A stretch of DNA of 64,000 nucleotides from Paenibacillus_E sp042676385 (GTDB lineage Bacteria > Bacillota > Bacilli > Paenibacillales > NBRC-103111), in assembly GCF_042676385.1 (NCBI RefSeq), contig NZ_JBHTHA010000044.1:130445-194444 (forward strand), read 5' to 3'. Below are positions 25,961 to 33,670 of the stretch, piece after piece. Below the pieces are notes generated by a model that was given only the letters and a program-made list of their open reading frames with translations, made no database searches and had not been told where the DNA came from. The position numbers were made by a program, and so were the translations under genes. Numbering within the stretch: position 1 is the stretch's first letter; every line of letters begins with the position of its first letter.

Positions 25961-26347
25961 GTGTTGGCACCCGCACAATTAAAGTATACAAGAGATCATT
26001 ACTGGATTCGGCTGGAAGGGAATCAGGCTATTATTGGCCTGACGGAGTACGGGATTGCCGAACTGGGGATGATTCTTTTTATCGAACTGCCGGAACGCAA
26101 TGCGCTTGTGAAGCAGGGCGATTATATCGGCTCTGTAGAAACCGTTGACGACGATGAGCACGATCTGCACGCCCCGTTATCCGGAAAAGTAACGGCTGTA
26201 AATTTGCTGCTGGAGAGGGCAACGCTGCTGCTGCACGAATCGCCATATGATAAAGGCTGGCTTGTCGCTGTACAATGGGAAAGTGATACTGAGCTGGAAC
26301 GGCTATGGAATGCTGAAGCTTATACAGAGGAATTTCTGCAGGATTAG
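25961..26347 (+). CDS. GcvH-like protein lacking the lipoyl lysine
   Basis: About 128 residues, the length of glycine cleavage H protein, starting at GTG 25961, 9 bases after GGAGG. It aligns along its whole length with the true GcvH at 62.6 kb: IGLTEYGIAELGMILFIELP matches the VGITDFAQDQLGDIVFVELP segment, and LSGKVTAVN and GWLVAV are shared. Where GcvH has GSVESVKTVSD with the lipoylated lysine, this protein has GSVETVDDDEHD, with an aspartate near residue 63 and one extra residue. It therefore should not carry lipoate, and its role is unknown. Confidence 0.85.
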   Translation: MLAPAQLKYTRDHYWIRLEGNQAIIGLTEYGIAELGMILFIELPERNALVKQGDYIGSVETVDDDEHDLHAPLSGKVTAVNLLLERATLLLHESPYDKGWLVAVQWESDTELERLWNAEAYTEEFLQD

Positions 26348-26351
26348 GAAA

Positions 26352-26391
26352 AAAGAACGCAAGGCCGCTAATGTGGTCTTGCGTTCTTTTT
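26352..26391 (+). terminator. Terminator between convergent genes
   Basis: AAAGAACGCAAGGCC at 26352-26366 pairs with GGTCTTGCGTTCTTT at 26375-26389 (one G-U pair), with T-runs readable on both strands. Confidence 0.88.
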
Positions 26392-26392
26392 C

Positions 26393-26875
26393 TCAACGGA
26401 GAGCGGGTTTCAGATCCTCGATTTGCGCCAGGTGCCTAAGCGAATGCAGGGCCATGAATGCTTCCCATTGATGAAGACCCAACACCCCGACGACAGGGTG
26501 AGGCAAGGAATACGTCGCTAATTTAGAATGCTCAACAGAAGTAAAGATATCGTTCATTTCAGACAAAGATTCCGCAAGGAACTGTTTGGCTTGATCCAGG
26601 TTTTGAAACAAACCTTTGGGATGCCCGAAAGGAGGGGCATTGTATTTGTTCGTTCGGTCGATCATCGATTCTAGATTTTGCTCTGCTGCCGGCTCTCCTG
26701 CCGATGCTTGAAACGCTTTGCGAAGCAGGCCTCCGACTGTTTGTTCCATGAGGTAAATGTGCTCAAGATTTTCTAATACGGACCAACGGTCTCCAATTTT
26801 GGTATGGAGCTGATCATCGGATAAGTCTTCGATGCCTTTCCATAATGCATGTCGAGCTTCCTGTAGAGATTTCAT
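26393..26875 (-). CDS. DinB-like four-helix protein
   Basis: 160 residues with the DinB/YfiT pattern: DRWSVLENLEHIYLMEQ carries the first metal-ligand histidine, and ALHSLRHLAQIEDL near the C-terminus carries the others. Proteins of this superfamily are metal-dependent thiol transferases or putative damage-inducible proteins; the actual reaction is not predictable. AAGGAG lies 11 bases before the ATG. It converges on the GcvH-like gene with a shared terminator. Confidence 0.75.
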   Translation of the reverse strand: MKSLQEARHALWKGIEDLSDDQLHTKIGDRWSVLENLEHIYLMEQTVGGLLRKAFQASAGEPAAEQNLESMIDRTNKYNAPPFGHPKGLFQNLDQAKQFLAESLSEMNDIFTSVEHSKLATYSLPHPVVGVLGLHQWEAFMALHSLRHLAQIEDLKPALR

Positions 26876-27129
26876 GGTATAAAAAGCTCCTTCCTTCGAA
26901 AGTTAGATCTTCCGTCATCATATTGAACATATGCTTGCAAGTAAAGCAGTTAAGGCAATCGCCATAAAGGCAGAAATCGATACACGACGAAAAGGAAGAA
27001 AACAGTATGGCTACGCTGAGGAATACCGTCGTTGGGCTGAAGCTGCTCGCGATGTACCCAGAGCCGAAAATCGCGAAGGGCAAGCTAAGCTTGATATGTC
27101 TCTGAAACTGGGACGTTGATTGATGCGTT
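26876..27129. other. Intergenic stretch without a supportable gene
   Basis: Spacer between the DinB-like gene and the hairpin array. Short open frames exist on both strands, but none has a ribosome binding site or a recognisable product. Confidence 0.5.
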
Positions 27130-27312
27130 AACGATGTTATTCAGCGTTGCAGATGTAAAAGCAAATGGAAACGAATGAATAGTGATGTTTTCCATTGTTA
27201 CAGAGTAGAAAAAGGCAGTATGGTGAGCCAGATCGAAGCAATAGTGGTGTTTTTCATCGTTACAGACGTAAGAGAAAATGGAATGAAGCCCACAACGATG
27301 TTTTCCATCGTT
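27130..27312. repeat. Phased hairpin array 1 (four hairpins, 51/62/51 bp)
   Basis: Four short dyads with 7-bp arms (AACGATG/CATCGTT or wobble variants) and 5-base loops TTATT, TTTTC, TTTTT, TTTTC. Loops begin at 27137, 27188, 27250 and 27301, so spacings are 51, 62 and 51. The basic unit is a degenerate 113-bp tandem repeat (27133 and 27246). Arm changes are mostly compensated by G-U pairing. It lies in the gap downstream of the GH15 gene. Confidence 0.8.
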
Positions 27313-27457
27313 ACAGATATGAAGAGGGCAGATGCCAAATCAATTTCCTCCTAATTCGCAAACGTATGGATTTACACGCAAAGGGACCGTCAGGGAAGAG
27401 GGAAGACACGGACAGTTTTTCTATGTCGTCAGATACTTTGACTTATTAGCTAAAAAC

Positions 27458-27491
27458 AGAGCCGCTCCCCTTTAATAAGAGGAGCGGCTCT
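27458..27491 (-). terminator. Terminator of the GH15 gene
   Basis: AGAGCCGCTCC at 27458-27468 and GGAGCGGCTCT at 27481-27491; on the minus strand the stem is followed by GTTTTTAG. Confidence 0.82.
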
Positions 27492-27499
27492 TCAATAAA

Positions 27500-29521
27500 T
27501 CACACCTTCGAAAGCTGTTTGAATTTGTTCAAATACTTTACGACCGTAAGCACATAAGTGGCATGCGACCATGTGAGTGGAGCGACGGATACGGGATCTC
27601 CCGTAAAAGGATCTAATTGCTCAGGCAGTACGCCGCTTTCCATCGCGTGCTTGACGACCCATTCCAGTGTTTGGCGCGGGGATTCGAGGTCGGCGAGCGT
27701 TTTGGCGTATTCAATTTCCCACTCGGCAATCCACAGTGTACAGATGATCCAGGGGTTACCCGGAACGTTCTCAATATCGGTAGAGCGCTGAAAGTAATAG
27801 TCGTGATGATAGCGGGCGGAGCCTCCGACATCGGTTTTGATCATGAGCCCGGCTTTATTGGCTCTCATCGTACGCACAACACGGTCGTCGTCAGCCGGTA
27901 AAACACCAAATTCAAAAATGCCGTAAACTGAGCTTTCCAGCGTATAATCTTTAATCCATTCGCCGTCTTCCATATACAACCCGCGGACGAAGCGGCCTTC
28001 ATTTTCGTCCCATAGGTGCCTAAGGATGCCGGATTTGATTTTTTCGGCTGTATGCTTATACCGATTGGCTCGTTCCTCATCGCCGAATAAATTGCTAAAG
28101 TTGGAAGCCGCAATGAGACCGCCGTAAACGGCAGAAGCCGTAAAGGTGTAGATGCCGTAACGTTCTTCCCATAAATCGTAGCTTGGCTTTGGCAAGTTAA
28201 GCTCCTGATCGATGTAAGTGGACATGAACCTGGCCGCTCTGCGTATCAAGTTGCGGTAAAGGGACTGTGCGAATTCCAGGCTCCCATTCTTTTGAAAATC
28301 TTGCCAGAGCGCGAACAGCACGAGCGCGGTTTCGTCCTCTTGAATCGGGAGCTGAACGCGCCCGGAATGAATATAAGGATGCCAACTGGAGCCGACGGTG
28401 CCGTCCGGATTATATTTATGATGCAGGTACCCTTCGGGTGAAAGCACATTGGCACAAAAATTAAAGAAGGGAATGATCATGCCCTGATAACCGGCCATAG
28501 ACATGGAGTAGGCGATTAGCGCGCCGTCTCTGGGCCACATGTAGCTGTAATGGTCGCGGTTGCTTTGCATAATATCCGAATCGTTAGCGGCGATAATCGC
28601 GCCGTTCACGTCCGTTTGTGTCCTTACGATCAGCAGGCTTTGTTTGAAAAGCCGCTGTACCTCTATCGGCAGATCCCCATAGTCCCGTTCGGATTTATTC
28701 GCCCATCGCTGCCAGTAGATCGTGACCCGATCAAGCAGCTTGCCGGGGTGGCTGTCTTTCACGTACGTATCCAGCTTTTTGACTTCCTCGAGCGTTTTCC
28801 CCGCCGTCATCCAGTAGTACAATGTCTGGCTAGCTTCAGGAGGAACGAAGAGACGGAAGGAGATGGTGCTGTCGACAGAACCTTGGGCAATGGCATTGCC
28901 CATCAGATGTCCGTCCTCGGCATCCCGCCAGGTCCCCTCGGCATTGTAGAACCTTTTGACCCCAGTAGAGTATTGATAAATTCCTTCAGTTCCCGTACTG
29001 CCGTTGAACATGAAGTATCTGTCTTTTTTATAATGAAAAACCGTATTCGTTGTCGGATAATAAGCGGCCGTATCGCCAACCTCAGTCTCGTTGATAAGCA
29101 GGTCTTGATTAAAGAACATGCGCACTTCGCGTACGGTGTTGTTGTGATTCGTAACTTGAATGCGTTTCAAGTAAATGTCCTCACGCTGATGCACGCCATC
29201 ATTAATCAGGAGGGTGATGCCAAGACCTGGATGCGTAGCTGTCACTTCGGTGACAAGAGAGTCTTCGACATAGGCTAGTTTGAAATGCCATGCGGCGTCG
29301 TTGAGCCATGCGAAGGCACCATCCACCCAGATACCGACTCGGCACTGATAGCCGCCGATATGGTTGAGCTGGCCTACGAAAGGATAATACAAATCGCGCA
29401 TGTAGGAATGCTGATCGAGGTTAATAAGAAATTTTCCGTTTCCGATGACCAGATGTCTAGGCAAAAAATCACTTCCCCACTCGTTTGTTTGTTCGCGATT
29501 CAGAACCCGTTCATTGGGCAT
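27500..29521 (-). CDS. Glycoside hydrolase family 15 (glucoamylase-like)
   Basis: 673 residues. An N-terminal beta-sandwich domain (from LPRHLVIGNGKFLINLDQ) is followed by the (alpha/alpha)6 barrel of GH15. Visible motifs are MWPRDGALIAYSM, DLWEERYGIYTF with the presumed catalytic acid near residue 451, and LPEQLDPFTG followed by LTWSHATYV with the presumed base near 632. It has no signal peptide, so it is intracellular; family members hydrolyse terminal alpha-glucosidic bonds in glucans or trehalose. Last gene of the minus-strand glucan island. The ribosome binding site is weak and the exact start uncertain. Confidence 0.87.
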   Translation of the reverse strand: MPNERVLNREQTNEWGSDFLPRHLVIGNGKFLINLDQHSYMRDLYYPFVGQLNHIGGYQCRVGIWVDGAFAWLNDAAWHFKLAYVEDSLVTEVTATHPGLGITLLINDGVHQREDIYLKRIQVTNHNNTVREVRMFFNQDLLINETEVGDTAAYYPTTNTVFHYKKDRYFMFNGSTGTEGIYQYSTGVKRFYNAEGTWRDAEDGHLMGNAIAQGSVDSTISFRLFVPPEASQTLYYWMTAGKTLEEVKKLDTYVKDSHPGKLLDRVTIYWQRWANKSERDYGDLPIEVQRLFKQSLLIVRTQTDVNGAIIAANDSDIMQSNRDHYSYMWPRDGALIAYSMSMAGYQGMIIPFFNFCANVLSPEGYLHHKYNPDGTVGSSWHPYIHSGRVQLPIQEDETALVLFALWQDFQKNGSLEFAQSLYRNLIRRAARFMSTYIDQELNLPKPSYDLWEERYGIYTFTASAVYGGLIAASNFSNLFGDEERANRYKHTAEKIKSGILRHLWDENEGRFVRGLYMEDGEWIKDYTLESSVYGIFEFGVLPADDDRVVRTMRANKAGLMIKTDVGGSARYHHDYYFQRSTDIENVPGNPWIICTLWIAEWEIEYAKTLADLESPRQTLEWVVKHAMESGVLPEQLDPFTGDPVSVAPLTWSHATYVLTVVKYLNKFKQLSKV

Positions 29522-29702
29522 CCATAGTGGATATCGCGTCTCTAGTATGGCATATGAAAGACAAGGTCAGCACAGGGCTTGCACTTAGGTTACCGAATTA
29601 TGACAAAGGAATCAATGATTCTTTGAAAAAATTCTGAAAATTTAATCGGACTGTGCTCCCAGATTGATAGAGTTGCCTCTATCACCCCAGTATTTCCCCC
29701 TG

Positions 29703-32700
29703 CTAGAGGATTATACATGAACTAGCAGCAAGTCTATTAGTTAATTGATAGTAAACTTCCGCTGTGATTGTGCTGATCTCACGCCAGTCATAAGCAACAT
29801 GAACCTTGGCGGCTGCCGTATCTGCCAGTTGCAGGGCTAGATCAGGTTGCGCCAAATAGGCGGCGATCTCCGAGGCGAGGGCGCTTACATCATTAGCCGG
29901 CACTCGTCTGCCATCGATTCCATGTTCGACAATTTCGGCAAAGCCCCCGACATCGGAAACGATCAAAGGAGTACGGTTAGCCATCGCTTCTAATGCAACA
30001 AGACCGAAAGGCTCGTAAAGACTAGGAAATACACAGAGTTCCGCAGCTTCAAGCAGTAACAGCTTGTCGTTGTCATCCAGAAAGCCGGTAAAACAGACGC
30101 GGTCTCCGAGATTTGCTGCCAACGCTTGAAGGGATTCTTGCGCAGGTCCTGTTCCGGCTATGACGAGCTTTGCACGGGGGAAGCGTTTGAGTACGAGCCG
30201 CATGGCGGAGATGAGCAGATGAACGCCCTTTTCCTGGACAAGACGGCCGAGGAAGCCAATGATGCGATCTTCGGCGCCTGCACCCTGGATTGCCGCTGAA
30301 AGAAGCGGGTTAACGGCCTGTAAGGGAGGCTCCGGCTTGCGATAAGGCTGTACGCCATTCGGAATGCGACTCACTTTGTCTGCCGGCAATGCAAAGAGTT
30401 GAATGACTTCTTCTATCATGAATTGACTGCAAGCGATAACATGATCGGCTTCGATCGTCAGCTTGGCTTCGAGTTGATGAATGTTCTGCCCCATATCCGT
30501 TTCCGGGTTCCCTTGGTTGCGGCCAAATTCAGTGGCATGAATGGTTGCAACGAGCGGGAGACCCAGCGTCTGTTTGCTCTCTTTCGCAGCGTAATAGACA
30601 AGCCAATCATGAGCATGGATGACATCAAAGGTTGCGAATTGCTGAATCAAGCGATGGATCTCATCCGAGAAGGCCATGTTCATTTGGAAAACCCAGTCCA
30701 GAAAGGCAGCTGGCTGAATGGATTGAAGTACCTTTACGCGATGCACATGCACGCCTTCAGACAGCTCGTAGACAGGACAATCCGGCGCATGACAGGTAAT
30801 GACATGAACCATATGTCCGGCTGCGGCAAGTTGCTTGGACAACTCGCAAACAGCCCTGGCGAGACCGCCGATAACCCGCGGGGGATATTCCCAGGCCAGC
30901 ATCAGGATACGTAATGGAATGCCATTAGTGGTCTGCGCGGAGGTATGCCCGATTGCAGTCATTGAAACAGGATATGAATATCGGTCGGCGCGTGTCACAG
31001 CATGCTGTGCGCTTTCATCGAAATTATTGTATAACCGGTAGCTCAGCTCAGGGAGGAACGGGGTCTGCCGCTCTAGGCGTTTAAGCAAGTCAGGGAACAG
31101 TTCCTCCTTTGAGATGTTCCGTATGCCCTCGATCTCGTCCAATAATAGGTGGAATTGCGCTAAATGTTTGTTGATTCGACCGGTTGCGTATTCGGTTACC
31201 GTGCCCGCATCGAGGATGAACGTCCAATCGCTGCTTTGTGCGAGCATCAGCTCGCGTGCGGCTTGATTCAAGGCTCTATGGATGAGTGAAGCTAAGATGG
31301 AATCGTCAGGATGCTTCCGAGCAAGCCGAAGCATCCGGTCCTCCGCAGCGTGCAGCTGCGGATGAACCCACTGGCTGCGCGGCTGCAGCCAGACTTCGGC
31401 ATAGCCGCCGCGGCCCCAGCTGGACACAGGAAGCTCCGCTTCCGTGGTCGGCGCATGGGCGGCGGCGTAGGCGCCTAACGTAGTCGTCGACACGACTACG
31501 TCCGAAGCACAGCTGCGCGCGGCATCGAGTCCGCGCAGCACGGCTTCCAGCCACTGGGGGCCTTCGTACCACCAGTGGCCGAACAGCTCGGCATCGTAGG
31601 GGCATACGATGACCGGCGGTTCCGCCGGCCGTGGCGCCATGCCCGCGGCCGTATCTTGCGCCTCGCCCTCGCGAGCGAGGCGGCGCAGCTGCGCCACCCG
31701 GGCGGCGATGAAATGCTCAGCATGCTGCTGAGCTTTGTGCGCCGCGCGCGCCGGATGGTAGGGCGCTTTGGCGTCACCCGCCGCAGGGCCGGTGACGCGG
31801 TGGTACTTCAAGCCCGTATGTATCCGCTGCCCGTCGGGCAGTACATAGGGCTTGATGTAGTCCCACTCGGCCGGATCCTCATGGCCGAGGTCGAAGCCGA
31901 TATCGCGATAGTATTCGCGATAGTCGGCATCGCTCGGGTACCCCGATGCGGCGCTCCATACCTGGGCGCCGGCTTCGGGGTCCCGAGCGAAGGCGCAGGC
32001 GCCGCCCCGCGTACGCAGGGGCGTGCCCGCCTGGGCCTTCGCCTTCGTCGTCGGCACCGCCTGCGCGTGCGCATGGGCGTCGACGACGAAGTAGCGAAGG
32101 CCGAGCGCCTGCAGGTGGGGTTCCACCGCAGGCGTATAGCCGCACTCCGGCAGCCAGATGCCTGCCGGGTCCGACCCAAAATGCCGCCGGAACTCGATTA
32201 CGGCGGCTTCAAGCTGCGCGCGCAGCGCGGCGTCGTTCTTGACCAGCGGCAAGAACGCATGCGTCGCGGCGCACGTGATCAATTCCACGCAGCCGGAATC
32301 CCGCAGGCAGCGGAACTTCCCGATCAGATCGCCGCCGAGGCGATCGTAGAGTTCAGCCAACCGGCGATAGCGGTCGGCATAGAGAATAGCCGTAGGGGCG
32401 TTATCCGGGTCGCCCCATAGTCGAAACACTTCGCGCTGAGCCAGCTCGCTTAAAGAGGCCAGGTGCTGCCGCAGCCTCCGCTGCAGCACCGGATCTTCCA
32501 TCATCGCGAGCAGAGGAGGGGAGAGGGAGAGCGTCAGACGGTATTGAACGCCATCCTCAAGAAGCCGATTGAACATATCGATCAAGGGGAGATAGCTGTC
32601 GACGACAGCTTCAAAGAACCATCGTTCTTCCAGAGTAACGCGATCCTCCTCCTGTCTGACGTAGGGGATATGGGCGTGCAAAAGCAAAGCAACATAACCG

Positions 32701-32717
32701 TGAACGGACGCGCTCAA
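29703..32717 (-). CDS. GH57 branching-enzyme-like / GT4 fusion protein, copy 1
   Basis: 1004 residues. Residues 1 to about 530 are a GH57/DUF1957 alpha-glucan branching enzyme domain: LLLHAHIPYVR at the start, nucleophile region WLPECGYTP (Glu191) and acid region CPYDAELFGHWW (Asp375). From about 600 a GT4 glycogen-synthase-like domain follows, with ILMLAWEYPPRVIGGLARAV, DVIHAHDWL and the E-x7-E motif EPFGLVALE. One polypeptide could both extend and branch an alpha-glucan. It overlaps the DUF4912 gene upstream by 4 bases. DNA for residues of about 130-470 is strikingly GC-rich. Paralogue of the gene at 36.7-39.3 kb. Confidence 0.88.
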   Translation of the reverse strand: MSASVHGYVALLLHAHIPYVRQEEDRVTLEERWFFEAVVDSYLPLIDMFNRLLEDGVQYRLTLSLSPPLLAMMEDPVLQRRLRQHLASLSELAQREVFRLWGDPDNAPTAILYADRYRRLAELYDRLGGDLIGKFRCLRDSGCVELITCAATHAFLPLVKNDAALRAQLEAAVIEFRRHFGSDPAGIWLPECGYTPAVEPHLQALGLRYFVVDAHAHAQAVPTTKAKAQAGTPLRTRGGACAFARDPEAGAQVWSAASGYPSDADYREYYRDIGFDLGHEDPAEWDYIKPYVLPDGQRIHTGLKYHRVTGPAAGDAKAPYHPARAAHKAQQHAEHFIAARVAQLRRLAREGEAQDTAAGMAPRPAEPPVIVCPYDAELFGHWWYEGPQWLEAVLRGLDAARSCASDVVVSTTTLGAYAAAHAPTTEAELPVSSWGRGGYAEVWLQPRSQWVHPQLHAAEDRMLRLARKHPDDSILASLIHRALNQAARELMLAQSSDWTFILDAGTVTEYATGRINKHLAQFHLLLDEIEGIRNISKEELFPDLLKRLERQTPFLPELSYRLYNNFDESAQHAVTRADRYSYPVSMTAIGHTSAQTTNGIPLRILMLAWEYPPRVIGGLARAVCELSKQLAAAGHMVHVITCHAPDCPVYELSEGVHVHRVKVLQSIQPAAFLDWVFQMNMAFSDEIHRLIQQFATFDVIHAHDWLVYYAAKESKQTLGLPLVATIHATEFGRNQGNPETDMGQNIHQLEAKLTIEADHVIACSQFMIEEVIQLFALPADKVSRIPNGVQPYRKPEPPLQAVNPLLSAAIQGAGAEDRIIGFLGRLVQEKGVHLLISAMRLVLKRFPRAKLVIAGTGPAQESLQALAANLGDRVCFTGFLDDNDKLLLLEAAELCVFPSLYEPFGLVALEAMANRTPLIVSDVGGFAEIVEHGIDGRRVPANDVSALASEIAAYLAQPDLALQLADTAAAKVHVAYDWREISTITAEVYYQLTNRLAASSCIIL

Positions 32718-33241
32718 TCCGTATCGCCTCCTGGTTCCGAATCTGCCGTTTTCAGTGGATATACCGAATAGGCTGAGAATTGTTCATATTGTAAGGGCTT
32801 GATCACCGTAAAAGAGACCGGGTAAGTTGAAGGCGTTGTCTGCGGTTCCGAATAGGTCGCGTGAGATATTGGGGGCGTCTCGATGGTGTTGGAGCGTAAG
32901 AGCGGCACGAACTGCCCATGCCCGCTAACAATCCCCAAATCCGCAATGTACCGTGTACCGGGGCGAAATCCGCTAAGAAAACAGGATTCTCCCTGCGGCA
33001 ATGGAAGCTCTGAGACCTCGCACGCCGAACTTCCGTCAAACGACAGACCAGTGATATCGTAGATGCGCAAAGATGGCTGAAGCGTTTGCCAATGAGCACC
33101 GAAATGCTCTTGAATCATTGCGCTTTTTCGTGCCGATAGCTGCCAGTACATAAACAGCACAGTGGGGGATTGAACGAGCAAATGAAGCGTATCCCGATCC
33201 GAGTGATCAATTGGTAGGGCTGGGGTAGGAATCGGTCTCAC
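32714..33241 (-). CDS. DUF4912 protein, copy 1
   Basis: 175 residues with the DUF4912 pattern: DTLHLLVQSPTVLFMYWQLS, a central LRIYDITGLSF and the C-terminal FVPLLRSNTIETPP. The function of the domain is not established; it has a fibronectin/Ig-like beta pattern. The stop overlaps the ATG of the GH57-GT4 fusion by 4 bases, so the two proteins are probably made together. A second DUF4912 + GH57-GT4 pair lies 6 kb away, which strongly links DUF4912 to this glucan system. Confidence 0.8.
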   Translation of the reverse strand: MRPIPTPALPIDHSDRDTLHLLVQSPTVLFMYWQLSARKSAMIQEHFGAHWQTLQPSLRIYDITGLSFDGSSACEVSELPLPQGESCFLSGFRPGTRYIADLGIVSGHGQFVPLLRSNTIETPPISHATYSEPQTTPSTYPVSFTVIKPLQYEQFSAYSVYPLKTADSEPGGDTD

Positions 33242-33315
33242 CTTTTCTTTAGAAGGGTAGTCGTTGATGGTTGCTGCTCACTTTGAGCAACATTGTAGCA
33301 TATGCGCGATGGAAA

Positions 33316-33349
33316 CGAAAAATCTCCACCTTGTGGAAAAGGGGAGATT
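33316..33349 (-). terminator. Terminator after the KTSC gene
   Basis: On the minus strand AATCTCC (33349-33343) pairs with GGAGATT (33327-33321), followed by a T-run. Confidence 0.65.
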
Positions 33350-33360
33350 GGATGATAGAT

Positions 33361-33579
33361 TCATTTGGACGGCGGCTGCCCATCTATGTACCTGGTTTCC
33401 GTAAGCCGCATTAACGAATCGTAACGATTCGTGGCGGATACGATCATCTGGTAATCATCCTGCTTCACATTGCTATAAGATGCTTGGAAACCAGTATGAT
33501 ATTGAACGATCATACTGGAGGATTGATCGTCATACTGTACATAAGCGATCTGCCTGGAAACACTGGGAATCATGTTCAA
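33361..33579 (-). CDS. KTSC-domain small protein
   Basis: About 72 residues. It resembles the KTSC family of small beta-rich proteins: IAYVQYDDQSSSMIVQYHTG followed by YSNVKQDDYQMIVSATNRY. Function unknown. The best start is TTG at 33579, 9 bases after AAGGAG, giving M-N-M-I-P; the ATG two codons later at 33573 is an alternative, and an ATG at 33597 has no ribosome binding site. It sits between the ManC-like gene and the DUF4912 gene on the same strand. Confidence 0.7.
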   Translation of the reverse strand: MNMIPSVSRQIAYVQYDDQSSSMIVQYHTGFQASYSNVKQDDYQMIVSATNRYDSLMRLTETRYIDGQPPSK

Positions 33580-33670
33580 CGCCGCTCTCTCCTTCATCTT
33601 GAGACTTTGAAAAAATCCAATCTACAGGACTGACCTGGATAGAGCGGATTTTTCCTGTACTAATATATGC

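Noticed and set aside
26931..27119. Plus-strand frame of 62 codons
   Set aside because: No ribosome binding site; composition unlike a real protein; no family resemblance.
27195..27449. Plus-strand frame of 84 codons
   Set aside because: It runs through the hairpin array, has no ribosome binding site and shows no conserved features.
31575..32420. Long plus-strand open frame (281 codons) opposite the GH57-GT4 gene
   Set aside because: It is an antisense by-product of GC-rich DNA. The minus-strand frame encodes clear GH57 motifs across the same bases, and the plus-strand translation is arginine-rich without family features.
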